This document shows positions 39,329 to 49,248 of a DNA stretch of 64,000 bases, in pieces (position 1 is the stretch's first letter; each line of letters starts with the position of its first letter). The DNA comes from an uncultured Acetatifactor sp. (lineage in GTDB: Bacteria; Bacillota; Clostridia; Lachnospirales; Lachnospiraceae), in contig CAJUFO010000011.1 of NCBI GenBank assembly GCA_910585615.1, forward strand, positions 18,478-82,477, in the 5' to 3' direction. The notes under the pieces are model-generated. The model was not told the DNA's origin, did not search any database, and saw only the letters and a program-made list of their open reading frames with translations. A program made the translations under genes and the position numbers.

Positions 39329-40510
39329 CTATGCCCCTGCCACTATCAATTCCTTGGTCTCCAGGGCAGTCCGCACCAGTTCCTCTATCCCCTCGTCCAG
39401 ATTGTGCTCATGGCGGCGGATGACATTCAGGTTGGGCTTAGTCACGGGATGCTTGGCCACAAAAATCGTGCAGCAGTCCTCATAGGGCAGGATGGATGTC
39501 TCAAAGGTACCGATCCGGTTGGCCACCTCCACGATTTCCTGCTTGTCGAAGCCAATCAGGGGACGATAGACAGGAAGCGAGCACACCTCATTGGTGGCAG
39601 CCAGGGACTGCATGGTCTGGGAGGCCACCTGCCCGATGCTCTCGCCGGTAATCAGTCCCAGGCAGTCCGTGTCCTTCGCGATATGCTCCGCAATGCGCAT
39701 CATATACCGGCGCATGATGATGGTCAGCTCCTCATGAGGACATTTCTCATGGATATAAAGCTGGATGTCCGTAAAGTTAATGATATGGAGCCAGATGGGC
39801 CCCGCGTATTCCGCCACCGTCCTGGCCAGATCCACCACCTTCTGCCTGGCCCGCTCGCTGGTATAGGGCGGTGCATGGAAGTACACCGCGTCCAGCTTCA
39901 CGCCCCGTTTTGCTATCATGTATCCTGCCACCGGAGAGTCTATGCCCCCGGACAAAAGCAGCATGGCCTTGCCCCCGGTGCCCACCGGCATGCCGCCGGG
40001 GCCCGGTATGATTTCCGAGTAAATATATATTTTTTCACGAATCTCCACATTCAGCAGGATTTCCGGCTCATGCACGTCCACGCGCATCTCCGGGTAGGCG
40101 TTCAGGATGGCCTCCCCTAAATCCGCGTTAATCTCCATGGACTCCTTGGGATAATCCTTGCGCGCTCTTCTGGAATGCACCTTGAATGTCTTATGCTTGT
40201 CCGGATAGACCTGATCCATATAGGCTACCACCCTCTCACAGAGCTTCTCAAAGCCCTGATCCTCCTCATAGACCACAGGGCAGATGCCGGAGATGCCGAA
40301 GACCTTCTTCAGCCCCTCCACCGCCTCCTCAAAATCGAACTCTCCCCGTGCTTCCACAAAGATGCGCCCCTGGGATTTGTGAATCAAGAACTGTCCCTCA
40401 CACTTCTTAAGCGCCAGCTTCATCTGGTGCACCAACATGTCCTCAAAAAGATAACGGTTCTTTCCCTTAATGCCGATTTCGGCATATTTTATCAAAAAAG
40501 CTGTAAACAT
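39329..40510 (-). CDS. thiI: tRNA 4-thiouridine synthase ThiI
   Basis: 393 residues from MFTAFLIKYAEIGIKGKNRY at 40510 (AGAAAGGACAAGCC upstream). A ferredoxin-like/THUMP region comes first (VHSRRARKDYPKESMEINAD), then the PP-loop LLSGGIDSPVAGYMIAKRG. The rhodanese domain of E. coli ThiI is absent, as usual in Firmicutes. It transfers sulfur from the adjacent cysteine desulfurase to U8 of tRNA and feeds thiamine thiazole synthesis. It is next to that desulfurase (63-bp gap). Confidence 0.95.
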   Translation of the reverse strand: MFTAFLIKYAEIGIKGKNRYLFEDMLVHQMKLALKKCEGQFLIHKSQGRIFVEARGEFDFEEAVEGLKKVFGISGICPVVYEEDQGFEKLCERVVAYMDQVYPDKHKTFKVHSRRARKDYPKESMEINADLGEAILNAYPEMRVDVHEPEILLNVEIREKIYIYSEIIPGPGGMPVGTGGKAMLLLSGGIDSPVAGYMIAKRGVKLDAVYFHAPPYTSERARQKVVDLARTVAEYAGPIWLHIINFTDIQLYIHEKCPHEELTIIMRRYMMRIAEHIAKDTDCLGLITGESIGQVASQTMQSLAATNEVCSLPVYRPLIGFDKQEIVEVANRIGTFETSILPYEDCCTIFVAKHPVTKPNLNVIRRHEHNLDEGIEELVRTALETKELIVAGA

Positions 40511-40573
40511 GGCTTGTCCTTTCTCCCGGCTTTCATGTGGGGAAGGCTCGCTTACACAGGCCTTCCCCATACT

Positions 40574-41746
40574 TCAACGTTTCCTGGTATATCTGCGCAG
40601 CATAGGAATTTTATCATACATTGCCCGCAATGTATAGTCCAGTTCTTCCTGAGTGGTGTAAACGGAAAAGCTGAAGCGGATGGTGGATTCCAGCATAGGC
40701 TTTTCGATGCCAATGGCTTTCAGCGTAGCTGAGGGCTGGGGCTTCCTGGCGGCGCAGGCGCTCCCTGCTGACACATAGATTCCCTCCTCCTCCAGCGCGT
40801 GCAGCAGCACCTCGCTGCGCACGCCCTCCACCGACACGCTGACGATGTGGGGTGCCGTTCCGGCCCCGTCCGGTTCCCCTGGCAGCAGGCCGTTGATCTT
40901 CACGCCCTCCAGCTTTCTTGCGCCGTCACAGAAATATCTCTTGCACTGGTACAGACGCTTTATATCATCCTCATAATGCGCATACAGAAGCTCCGCGGCC
41001 TTTGCGAAGCCAGCGGCTCCCGGCACATTGTCCGTGCCGGAGCGCAGGTTCATCTGCTGCCCCCCGCCGTGGATGATAGGCTGGATCTTCACCTGGCTGC
41101 CGATGTAGAGCAGCCCTATGCCCTTGGGCCCGTGAATCTTGTGCCCGCTGGCGGACAGCAGGTCGATGCCCATGCGCTTGGGATAGATTTTTGTCTTTCC
41201 GAAGCCCTGCACCGCGTCCACATGGAAGAGGGTGTGGGGGTTCATGCGCTTCACCAGCCCTGCAGCCTCCCCGATGGGCTGGATGGATCCGATCTCATTG
41301 TTGGTATGCATGATGGACACCAGAATCGTCTCCTGCGTCATGGCCTGCCCCAGATCCTCCAGAGATATACGTCCCCAGGCATCCACCGGCAGATAGGTCA
41401 CCCGGAAGCCCTCTGATTCCAGATACCGCATGGTATTCAGGATGGCGGGATGCTCAATCTGGGTGGTGATCAGATGCCTCCCCCTCCTGGCACCCGCTCT
41501 GGCGCAGCCAATCAGTGCCATGTTGTCCGATTCCGTCCCCCCGGAAGTGAAGAAAATCTCCTTTTCGTTCACTTTCAAAATTCTGCCGAAGGTCTCTTTT
41601 GCGCTTCTGAGATATTGCTCTGCCTGTACTCCCTTCATATGGAGGCTGGACGGATTGCCGTAATCCTCGCACATAATCTTACGCATCAGCTCCGCCACCT
41701 CCGGGAAGACTCTGGTGGTGGCGGAATTGTCCAGATATATTTCCAT
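40574..41746 (-). CDS. Cysteine desulfurase (NifS/IscS type)
   Basis: 390 residues; AAAGGAGCAAGAGC precedes the ATG. PLP-dependent class V aminotransferase fold: N-terminal YLDNSATTRVFPE, the PLP lysine in SASGHKIHGPKGIGLLYIG, and the active-site Cys loop GSACAARKPQP. It moves cysteine sulfur to ThiI, whose gene follows directly, as in the B. subtilis nifZ-thiI pair. It could also serve Fe-S assembly. Confidence 0.95.
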   Translation of the reverse strand: MEIYLDNSATTRVFPEVAELMRKIMCEDYGNPSSLHMKGVQAEQYLRSAKETFGRILKVNEKEIFFTSGGTESDNMALIGCARAGARRGRHLITTQIEHPAILNTMRYLESEGFRVTYLPVDAWGRISLEDLGQAMTQETILVSIMHTNNEIGSIQPIGEAAGLVKRMNPHTLFHVDAVQGFGKTKIYPKRMGIDLLSASGHKIHGPKGIGLLYIGSQVKIQPIIHGGGQQMNLRSGTDNVPGAAGFAKAAELLYAHYEDDIKRLYQCKRYFCDGARKLEGVKINGLLPGEPDGAGTAPHIVSVSVEGVRSEVLLHALEEEGIYVSAGSACAARKPQPSATLKAIGIEKPMLESTIRFSFSVYTTQEELDYTLRAMYDKIPMLRRYTRKR

Positions 41747-41925
41747 GCTCTTGCTCCTTTATCAAGCAGACGCCCCCGGCCCTGTGCCGCGCCGTTTCCC
41801 CTGCAGTCCAGAATCGGAGACGTTCATCGACTTATACTATCATATGCGGGGACTTCTGTCTCTGTCCCTGCGGCCCGGCCGCCAAAAGCCAGATTCTGTT
41901 TCCGCAGCAGTGCGCGGCGCTGCTC

Positions 41926-42672
41926 TTACGCCTCCAGCAGATACGTCATCCAGGCCAGCACGGCAAGTCCCGCAGTCTCCGTCCGCAGGATCCGCTTTCC
42001 CAGCGTAATCGGCCGGATGCCGCTCTCCTGTGCGAGGCCGATCTCTGTCTCCGCAAAGCCGCCCTCCGGGCCTATGAACACCGCCACGCTCTGCCCCGGC
42101 CGGATGCCCTCCAGCAGCTTTCTGGTGCAGGCCATGTCCTCCGCCAGCTCGTAAGGAATCAAGGCCACATCCATCTGTGACGCTTTTTCCACCGCCCGGG
42201 CAAATGACAACACTTCTGTCACTTCCGGGACAATGGCCCTCTTGCTCTGCTTGGCGGCTGCCTCCGCGATGCCCTGCCACCGAATCCTTTTCGCGGCGGC
42301 CTTTTTGTCGTCCAGCTTCACCACGCAGCGGCTGGCGGCCACCGGTATCACCTGATGGACGCCCAGCTCCACAGCCTTCTGGACGATGAATTCCATCTTG
42401 TCCGCCTTGGGAAGCCCCTGGAACAGGTAGATTTGTGCCGGGAGCTCCACCTGGTCCTCTTTGATGAAGCGCAGCTCGCACAGGATCTCGTCCCCGTCAA
42501 TGGAAAGGACGGCGCAGCGGTACTCCCTGCAGTCCTGGCCGCTTCTGACGGCAATCTCCTCTCCCACGCGCATGCGCAGGACGTTTCTGATATGGTTCAC
42601 GTCCTCGCCCCTAATCATGACACGTCTGTCAGGTATATTGATTTGTACCGGATCCACAAAAAACTGATACAT
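41926..42672 (-). CDS. rsmE: 16S rRNA m3U1498 methyltransferase RsmE
   Basis: 248 residues from MYQFFVDPVQINIPDRRVMI at 42672 (AGGAGAGGA upstream). PUA-like start (HIRNVLRMRVGEEI), then the SPOUT knot VAVFIGPEGGFAETEIGLAQ and ITLGKRILRTETAGLAVLAW. It methylates N3 of U1498 in the 30S subunit. prmA lies just upstream, the usual Firmicutes pairing. Confidence 0.95.
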   Translation of the reverse strand: MYQFFVDPVQINIPDRRVMIRGEDVNHIRNVLRMRVGEEIAVRSGQDCREYRCAVLSIDGDEILCELRFIKEDQVELPAQIYLFQGLPKADKMEFIVQKAVELGVHQVIPVAASRCVVKLDDKKAAAKRIRWQGIAEAAAKQSKRAIVPEVTEVLSFARAVEKASQMDVALIPYELAEDMACTRKLLEGIRPGQSVAVFIGPEGGFAETEIGLAQESGIRPITLGKRILRTETAGLAVLAWMTYLLEA

Positions 42673-42825
42673 TCCTCTCTCCTGTGGGCCGTCCGGTCTT
42701 TTGCCCCCGGACACCGAAAGCTTCTTCCCTCTCATCCCGTCGCGCCGATGCAGCCGCTATGGCCAATCCACGGGAGAGCACCCTCTCCGCAACGTCATTT
42801 CCACACTTTCTGTCATGACGAACGA

Positions 42826-43818
42826 TTAACGGGCCGTCAGCCTGGCCGTGACGCTGACCCATTCTCCCTGACGGTTCACCTCCAGCACCTGAAAACCCGC
42901 GGCTTCCACAGCCTCCACCACGGTGGCCTCCTTGTCGTCTATGATGCCGGAAGTGATGTAGATGCCGTTTGGCTTCAGCTGGTCTACAATCACAGGGGTC
43001 AGCGGCACCAGCACGTCCGCCAGGATATTGGCCACGACGATATCATACTGTCCGTAGCCCACTCTGTCCTGTACAGACTTATCCGTGATGATATTGCCAA
43101 TCAACAGCTCGAACCGGGAAGGATCGATGCCGTTGGCCTCGGAGTTCGCTGCCACCGCCTCCACCGCACATTCGTCCAGATCCGTGCCCACAGCATGCCC
43201 CGCACCGAACATCAGGGACAGAATCGACAGGATGCCGCTGCCCGTCCCCACGTCCAGAACCATCGCGCCGGGTGCCATGTATCTGCGAAGCTGCCGCACG
43301 CACAGCTGGGTGGTCTCGTGCATCCCCGTGCCGAAAGCCGTCCCCGGATCGATGTGCAGCACCATCCGGCCCTCATCCTCTACTTTTATGTCCTCCCAGG
43401 AAGGGATCACCAGGATATCGTCTATATAGAACTGGTGGAAATACTGCTTCCAGTTGTTGATCCAGTCGATGTCCTCCGTCTCGTCCACCGCAACGCTGCC
43501 CTCGCCGATATCGCTAAACTGCCGCAGCTCCTCCAGCTCTCTCCGCAGCTTTTCCAGAATGGCCTCCTCCTCCGTGGGCTCTCCGCAGACCATGAGCTTT
43601 CCGTCCTCCCCCACCTCCACGAAAAAGCTTAGATACGCGATTCCATCGTCCTTTGGCCCCTCCGGCAGGATGTCCACGAACATCCGCTCCTTCTCCAGGG
43701 CGGTCAGGGGCACTTTATCCTCAATCTGGGCGCCCTCCAGGCCTATGTCATAGAGGGTGCTGATAATGATGTCCTCCGCATCCGTTATGGTCTTTACCTT
43801 AAACTTCTTCCACTTCAT
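42826..43818 (-). CDS. prmA: Ribosomal protein L11 methyltransferase PrmA
   Basis: 330 residues with HIDPGTAFGTGMHETTQLC, SAM-loop VLDVGTGSGILSILSLMFGA, GTDLDECAVEAVAANS and the catalytic-region motif DIVVANILADVLVPLTP. It trimethylates L11 in the cytoplasm. Its start overlaps the O-antigen ligase gene's stop by 20 bp, so both are probably on one transcript. Confidence 0.95.
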   Translation of the reverse strand: MKWKKFKVKTITDAEDIIISTLYDIGLEGAQIEDKVPLTALEKERMFVDILPEGPKDDGIAYLSFFVEVGEDGKLMVCGEPTEEEAILEKLRRELEELRQFSDIGEGSVAVDETEDIDWINNWKQYFHQFYIDDILVIPSWEDIKVEDEGRMVLHIDPGTAFGTGMHETTQLCVRQLRRYMAPGAMVLDVGTGSGILSILSLMFGAGHAVGTDLDECAVEAVAANSEANGIDPSRFELLIGNIITDKSVQDRVGYGQYDIVVANILADVLVPLTPVIVDQLKPNGIYITSGIIDDKEATVVEAVEAAGFQVLEVNRQGEWVSVTARLTAR

Positions 43819-45373
43819 GATGGCCTCCTCTCCTCAACCTTTCCTCGCACAGCCCCAGCACCAGGAAGAGAAACGGCGCGTTCAGCACCTGCTGGAAGCT
43901 GATTAGGGAATGGGCTCCGTACATGGCAATGGCCAGCAGCCCTACCCAAAGCTCATAGCTGTCCGCCTTTCCCCCGGCTCCGCCGCCCCCACTCTCTTCT
44001 TCACCGCCCTGGCCTGTACGGATGCCGCGCCAGCAGCGGTACAATCCAATCAGGAATATGGCCAGATAGCTCACTGTCCCAAATATTCCCACGTTACACA
44101 GTTGGCTCAAGAATTCGTTATGGGCATTGGTATAGACGGCGTTCTCCCAATGGTCTCCCTTCCAGACATCAGAGCCCGCCCCCAGTCTGTTGAACACCGC
44201 CTCCCCATAGCAGTCCGGCCCGGCCCCCAGCAGCCTGTCCTTGACATCCGCTGCCTCAAAGCTCTCCAGCGCGATTCGCCACAGGAAGCCCCTGCCGTTG
44301 CCGAAGCTGTCGTCGATTCCCCTGCCAAGAAGGAAAATCAGCACGGCTGACATACAGACTCCTATGCCCCCGAGAAGCACCGCCTTTCCAAGCCTGCCCG
44401 GACGCCTTCCGTCTAAAATCCGCCCTTTTCTCCAAAGCCAGACATAAGCCGTCACGCATATGCCACCGGCAATCAGCCAGACATGCCAGCCCACACGTCC
44501 GTATATATTGCCATCCAATACCACTGCTGCCTTATTTCCCCGAATCTTCATCAGGTATCCCATGATCGGCATACAGAAAAAGAAGCCGGTCAGGAGCCCG
44601 CACACCCTTTTCAGCACTGCCAGGCGTCCCCACCCTAAAAACAGGCAGGATGCCACACAGACCATCAGAATCAGCCAGCCGCCCTGGCTGCCCTGTATTG
44701 CCAGCAGCACAAAAGCCGCCACTGCCCCCACATAGAGCATCGCCTCGAGCCATATCCTTTCTTCCTGCAGAAAATGAACTGCAAAAAAAGCCAGCGCCAC
44801 GCTGTAATAACCGCACAGCCAATTGATGTTCCCTAACGTGGACAGCATATGGCTGTACTCCCAATCCCGATAGTTCCAGTACACCAGCAGCTTAAGCGGG
44901 TCTATCCCCAGACGGTGCAGCAAACCGAACAGCGTCACCAGGAAAAGCGCGATTTCCCCCAGGTACAGCGGCCAGCGCGCTCCGTCATATCCTCTGGATA
45001 TGACGAAATAGATTCCCACGAACAGCAGTTGGGAGAACGCCCCCATATACCAGCCGCCATAACCCTTCCAGGCAAGCTGTCCATAATCGCTCAGGAGCGC
45101 TGACAGCACCACGATAATTCCATAGGCGGCCATTGCCAGATCCATCATGCTGACAGCCTTCCGCCATTTTCTGAAACTGCGCATATCCGTACCGCAGATT
45201 CCCACCACCAGCCAAAGCCCCAGACAGAGGCAAGAGACATTCTTGAACAGCATATACTTGGTATCGCCCAAATTCCAGTAGCCTTCCCCGGTATACAGAG
45301 GCAGCGCCACCAACAGCGCCACCATATACAATTTGCATAAGAGACTCAGAAATTCCTTCTTTCCGCTTTTCAT
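43799..45373 (-). CDS. O-antigen ligase family membrane protein
   Basis: 524 residues, many hydrophobic segments (for example AVSMMDLAMAAYGIIVVLSA and LAIFLIGLYRCWRGI) with the family loop containing TNAHNEFLSQLCNVGIFGT, the Wzy_C/WaaL signature, between two late membrane segments. These enzymes ligate or polymerise surface glycans in the membrane. No other sugar gene is nearby. It is translationally coupled to prmA (20-bp overlap). Confidence 0.85.
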   Translation of the reverse strand: MKSGKKEFLSLLCKLYMVALLVALPLYTGEGYWNLGDTKYMLFKNVSCLCLGLWLVVGICGTDMRSFRKWRKAVSMMDLAMAAYGIIVVLSALLSDYGQLAWKGYGGWYMGAFSQLLFVGIYFVISRGYDGARWPLYLGEIALFLVTLFGLLHRLGIDPLKLLVYWNYRDWEYSHMLSTLGNINWLCGYYSVALAFFAVHFLQEERIWLEAMLYVGAVAAFVLLAIQGSQGGWLILMVCVASCLFLGWGRLAVLKRVCGLLTGFFFCMPIMGYLMKIRGNKAAVVLDGNIYGRVGWHVWLIAGGICVTAYVWLWRKGRILDGRRPGRLGKAVLLGGIGVCMSAVLIFLLGRGIDDSFGNGRGFLWRIALESFEAADVKDRLLGAGPDCYGEAVFNRLGAGSDVWKGDHWENAVYTNAHNEFLSQLCNVGIFGTVSYLAIFLIGLYRCWRGIRTGQGGEEESGGGGAGGKADSYELWVGLLAIAMYGAHSLISFQQVLNAPFLFLVLGLCEERLRRGGHHEVEEV

Positions 45374-45418
45374 GCCACAAGTATGCCCTTTCTCCTATTT
45401 CCGTTTCCCATCTATGGC

Positions 45419-46237
45419 TCAGCTTTCCTTTCCCAGCATTTGTAAACGCTCCCGGGGCGATATTCCCAACCGCTTACGAAACACCCTGGAAAAATACAGG
45501 GGATCGCGGAAGCCACACAGCGACGCGATATCCTGTACGCTGGTAAAGCCCTGCTCCATCAGGGTACAGGCATGCTGTATCCGCACCATATTCAGATATT
45601 CCGCCACCCCGATATGCAGCCTTTCCTTAAATACACCTGATACGTATTTCCGGTGGTATCCGAGGGCCTCTCCTATTTTCTCCAGGCTCAGCTCCATGTC
45701 CGAAAAATTATCGTCAATATATCGTTTTATCCTTTCTGCGGAATCGCTTTTCCCTCTCTCTGTCCTCTCATCCTCCAGAATCCGGCCGCCCAGCACGGAA
45801 AAAGTGTACAGCAACACGCTTTCGCTGCGCAGCTCCCTCATCATCGAACCGGCCCTGAGGGAATCCATCCAAAAATCCCCCACCTCGCCAAAGTTCGGAA
45901 AAACGCAGTTCTGCCCGCTTATCTTCAACCTGTCCATAATCATGTTGGCTCTGGAGCCGATGTAGCTGATATAGATATGCTCGAGTCCGCCGGTATCCTC
46001 GATGGCAAATGGCACTGCCGGCAATACGAAAAAAAGTTCCCCCTCCTCCAAGGGCCAGCATCGGCCCGGCATGTGCAGGATCCCACTCCCTCTTGCCACG
46101 TAATGCATCCGATAGACAGAATGGCTCCTCATTCCCTCGAACTTCTGTCCCCTGGTCTCCAAAACGAAGTTGATGACATGAATGGCGTCATAATCTCTGC
46201 CACAGGGCATGAAATGACAGATATTCCTATCCTCCAT
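45419..46237 (-). CDS. AraC family transcriptional regulator
   Basis: 272 residues from MEDRNICHFMPCGRDYDAIH at 46237 (GGAGGAGACC upstream). A cupin-like sensing domain (SVYRMHYVARGSGILHMPGR, EGELFFVLPAVPFAIEDTGG) precedes two HTH units at the C-terminus (MELSLEKIGEALGYHRKYVS and TSVQDIASLCGFRDPLYFSR), typical of sugar-response AraC proteins. It faces the Gfo/Idh/MocA oxidoreductase gene across about 200 bp and probably controls it. Confidence 0.92.
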   Translation of the reverse strand: MEDRNICHFMPCGRDYDAIHVINFVLETRGQKFEGMRSHSVYRMHYVARGSGILHMPGRCWPLEEGELFFVLPAVPFAIEDTGGLEHIYISYIGSRANMIMDRLKISGQNCVFPNFGEVGDFWMDSLRAGSMMRELRSESVLLYTFSVLGGRILEDERTERGKSDSAERIKRYIDDNFSDMELSLEKIGEALGYHRKYVSGVFKERLHIGVAEYLNMVRIQHACTLMEQGFTSVQDIASLCGFRDPLYFSRVFRKRLGISPRERLQMLGKES

Positions 46238-46438
46238 GGTCTCCTCCTCCGCTCTTCCGCGCCGAATCGTCACATCCTATCATATCCTTTCAAGGCTGTT
46301 CTGTCAACAATAAGGCTCTCATTTTCCGAAAATGCGCATGACTTTATTCCATATATATAAGGATATAATCCATTGTCATTTTCCGGGAAACATGATATTC
46401 TCCCCTTATCACATTATCAGAGACAGGAGGGCATACTT

Positions 46439-47737
46439 ATGAAGAAAATCAGAATCGGCGTATTCGGCGCCGGGCGCGGCTCCAGCATGATCAACTACTG
46501 TAAAGCCGCAGACCATGCGCAGCTGGCGGCCATCTGCGACAAATGGGAGGAAGGCCTGCGGCGCCATAAAGAGCGCAGCCCTGAAATGGACATCGCCTAT
46601 TACACGGATTTCGATGAATTCATCAGGCACGATATGGATGCCGTGATCCTGGCCAATTACGCCAATGAGCATGCCCCCTTTGCCATTCAGGCCATGAAGG
46701 CAGGCAAGCACGTCTTCTCGGAGGTGCTCCCGGTGCAGACCATGAAGGAGGCTGTGGAGCTGATCGAGACCGTGGAAGAGACAGGCATGACCTATGCCTA
46801 TGGGGAGAACTATTGCTATATGTCAGCCCCCTATGAGATGCGCAGGCTCTACCGGGAGGGCGCCATCGGGGAGTTCGAGTACGGCGAAGGCGAATATGTG
46901 CACAACTGCGAGCCCATCTGGCCTGGTATCACCTACGGCGAAAGGGACCACTGGCGCAACAATATGTATTCCACCTTCTACTGCACCCATTCCATCGGCC
47001 CCCTCATCCACATGACAGGGCTGCGCCCTGTATCCGTCACCGGCTTCGAGGGACATAAGAACGAAAGGGGCCTGCGCAAGGGCAGCAAGGGCGGCGCCTT
47101 CGGCATGGAAACGATCACCTTGGAGAACGGCGGCATCATAAAGAGCATCCACGGCGAGCTCTACCGCAATTCCGTCTGGTACTGCGCCTACGGCTCCAAG
47201 GGCAGCATGGAATCCGCCAGGGAGGGCGCTTCCCCGGACGGCGTGGAACGCATCTACGTCCATGCGGATTCCTTCTCCGGAGCCTATGACGATGCCGTCC
47301 GGCAGGATTACATCCCGATACGGCAAATGGAGGGTTCCGGTAAGGACTTTGGCCACGGCGGTTCCGACTTCTATACCATGTATAATTTCATCGAAAGGCT
47401 CCTGGGCAACGAAGACGCGGATATCATAGACGTGTATGAGGCCCTGGATATGTTCTTGCCTGGAATGTTCGCCTACCGCTCCATCTTAAAAGGCGGCATC
47501 CCCATGGAGATACCCGACCTGCGCGACCCCGCAGTGCGCGAGCTCTACCGCAACGACACGGCCTGCACGGATTCCAAGGCTGCCGGCGACATGCTCCTCC
47601 CCACCATGTCCACGGGCACGCCGGAAATCGACGACGCGGTGTACACCCTGATGCGGGAAAAATGGCTGGAAGACCTGCAATCCGACCACGGCTATACCGC
47701 CGCCACCTTTTCACAGAGTAGCAAAAAAGAGGAGTAG
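46439..47737 (+). CDS. Gfo/Idh/MocA family oxidoreductase
   Basis: 432 residues from MKKIRIGVFGAGRGSSMINY at 46439 (GACAGGAGGGCATACTT upstream). NAD(P)-binding Rossmann start (GVFGAGRGSS), then YANEHAPFAIQAMKAGKHVF and SEVLPVQTMKEAVELIE, the family cofactor region, and a C-terminal substrate domain. It would oxidise a sugar or sugar derivative in the cytoplasm. The substrate is unknown. It is divergent from the AraC regulator. Confidence 0.92.
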   Translation: MKKIRIGVFGAGRGSSMINYCKAADHAQLAAICDKWEEGLRRHKERSPEMDIAYYTDFDEFIRHDMDAVILANYANEHAPFAIQAMKAGKHVFSEVLPVQTMKEAVELIETVEETGMTYAYGENYCYMSAPYEMRRLYREGAIGEFEYGEGEYVHNCEPIWPGITYGERDHWRNNMYSTFYCTHSIGPLIHMTGLRPVSVTGFEGHKNERGLRKGSKGGAFGMETITLENGGIIKSIHGELYRNSVWYCAYGSKGSMESAREGASPDGVERIYVHADSFSGAYDDAVRQDYIPIRQMEGSGKDFGHGGSDFYTMYNFIERLLGNEDADIIDVYEALDMFLPGMFAYRSILKGGIPMEIPDLRDPAVRELYRNDTACTDSKAAGDMLLPTMSTGTPEIDDAVYTLMREKWLEDLQSDHGYTAATFSQSSKKEE

Positions 47738-47809
47738 TTCTTGATTCGAATACGTAGGGAACCCTGCCAGGGGCATCCGCAGCAGGAAACCTGATGCCCA
47801 ATAGCCTCT

Positions 47810-48676
47810 TCAATGGCCGTGGCCGGATCTGTGGCCGTGGCCGTTTTCTTCATCCGTCATTTCACCCTCCGTTTCACTGCCAGCGCCGGCATCATTTTCG
47901 GTCTCATATCCGTCCCCGGACTCCACCCCATAGCCACTTCCGTGCTCTGTCCCATGACCGTTTCCATGATTGCCGCCGTGCTCGTGCTCCTCAATCCTGC
48001 CGTGGATCTGGGACATGCTCATGTCATGGCAGTCCTGTGCCGTGAGGTCGGGCTCATACCGGAGCAGAATCTGGTAGGCCAGATACTTTCCCAGAGAGAG
48101 TCCGTTCTCATGGGCCTCCCCCACCAGGCTCATATCCGCCCGGACGCTGACCCCTCCATGCTCCACACAGCCGGAAGATCGGGAGATGTCCTCCAGCAGC
48201 CGCTCCTCCTTCGGCAGGCTGTCCGTGGCCACCGTAAAGGTCAGCGCCCCGTCCTGGGTCAGGTAGGGCTGCATTCCGTCACTGCCCATAATTTGCTCAA
48301 TGGCATCCTCATAACGCATCCCCCGCACCGAAACGCTTTCCATCACCCTCTCCCCGTCCTCATTGTAGGCCCTGCCGGATATGACCCTGTCCAGGCGATT
48401 CAGCTCCAGCTCCAGGGAAGGATTCACGTCGATGCTGACATAGGCCACGGGCATCCACAGCAGGGCGTAGGAGCCTATGCACAAAAACAATGCGGCCATG
48501 GCGCAGGCCGCCCCCAATGCCAGCCGGTATCCGGGCCGTGACAACCGTTTCCCTGCGCCGCGCTGGCTCTCTCTCGTCCTGGCCTTCCGCAGGAAGTCTT
48601 TTGTGGAGGCCTTCAGCCCCTCACCTGCCCGCACGCAGTCGAAAGCTTTCCCGATTCTGTTCTCCTGCCTCATCAC
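47810..48676 (-). CDS. RsgI-like anti-sigma factor with His/Asp-rich tail
   Basis: 288 residues. An N-terminal cytoplasmic part (about 50 residues) is followed by one TM segment (LALGAACAMAALFLCIGSYA). An RsgI-type extracellular domain follows (VAYVSIDVNPSLELELNRLD, ADMSLVGEAHENGLSLGKYL). The C-terminal 60 residues are rich in His, Gly, Asp and Glu (GGNHGNGHGTEHGSGYG, GHGHRSGHGH), plausible metal-binding. The stop of the ECF sigma gene overlaps its start by four bases, so it is that factor's anti-sigma partner. Confidence 0.85.
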   Translation of the reverse strand: MMRQENRIGKAFDCVRAGEGLKASTKDFLRKARTRESQRGAGKRLSRPGYRLALGAACAMAALFLCIGSYALLWMPVAYVSIDVNPSLELELNRLDRVISGRAYNEDGERVMESVSVRGMRYEDAIEQIMGSDGMQPYLTQDGALTFTVATDSLPKEERLLEDISRSSGCVEHGGVSVRADMSLVGEAHENGLSLGKYLAYQILLRYEPDLTAQDCHDMSMSQIHGRIEEHEHGGNHGNGHGTEHGSGYGVESGDGYETENDAGAGSETEGEMTDEENGHGHRSGHGH

Positions 48677-49194
48677 AGATCACCTCCCAGTGCTTCCTTC
48701 AGCATTGTCCGTCCCCGGGACAAGAGCGAATAGACCGTATTTTCCTTTTTGCCCAGGATGCGGCCAATCTCCCCGGCCGAGTAGCCCTCGTAATAATGCA
48801 GGTAGATGGCGTCCTTGTACTTTACCGGCAGGGCCAATACCGCCTCCAGCACCTCGTGCTGCTCGGGCGGAATCGATGCCTCCTCCGCCAGCTCCTCCAA
48901 GGGCAGGGTCCTGTGGCGGAAAAAGCTTTTCAGATAATCCCGGCAGGCATTCAGGGTGACGCGGATGAACCACGCCTTCTCATGCTCCGGGCCTTCAAAG
49001 CTCCCTTCATACAGCAGATATTTTAAAAATACTGTCTGGAAGACATCCTCCGTGTCGGCAGCATTCTTCAGATGACAAAGACAAATTCGTCTTATCATGT
49101 CCGAATACCGCTCCACCGCACGGTCTACCTCAATTTCGCTGCGCACTGCTCCACCGCCTTTGCCGCCTCTGTAATGACTGCCGTACATCCCCAT
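48673..49194 (-). CDS. ECF-type RNA polymerase sigma factor
   Basis: Up to 173 residues; the first 16 are uncertain. Region 2 (YSDMIRRICLCHLKNAADTE, DVFQTVFLKYLL) and region 4 (ALPVKYKDAIYLHYYEGYSA, GEIGRILGKKENTVYSLLSR) are clear. It would direct RNA polymerase to genes released when the RsgI-like anti-sigma factor senses an extracellular signal. The start overlaps no upstream gene; a hairpin with five T (about 49207-49230, minus) lies just upstream after the secreted-protein gene. Confidence 0.92.
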   Translation of the reverse strand: MGMYGSHYRGGKGGGAVRSEIEVDRAVERYSDMIRRICLCHLKNAADTEDVFQTVFLKYLLYEGSFEGPEHEKAWFIRVTLNACRDYLKSFFRHRTLPLEELAEEASIPPEQHEVLEAVLALPVKYKDAIYLHYYEGYSAGEIGRILGKKENTVYSLLSRGRTMLKEALGGDL

Positions 49195-49248
49195 CCCTAT
49201 GCCGCAAAAAGGACTGCCGCACAGTACGGCAATCCTCGCTTCTTACCT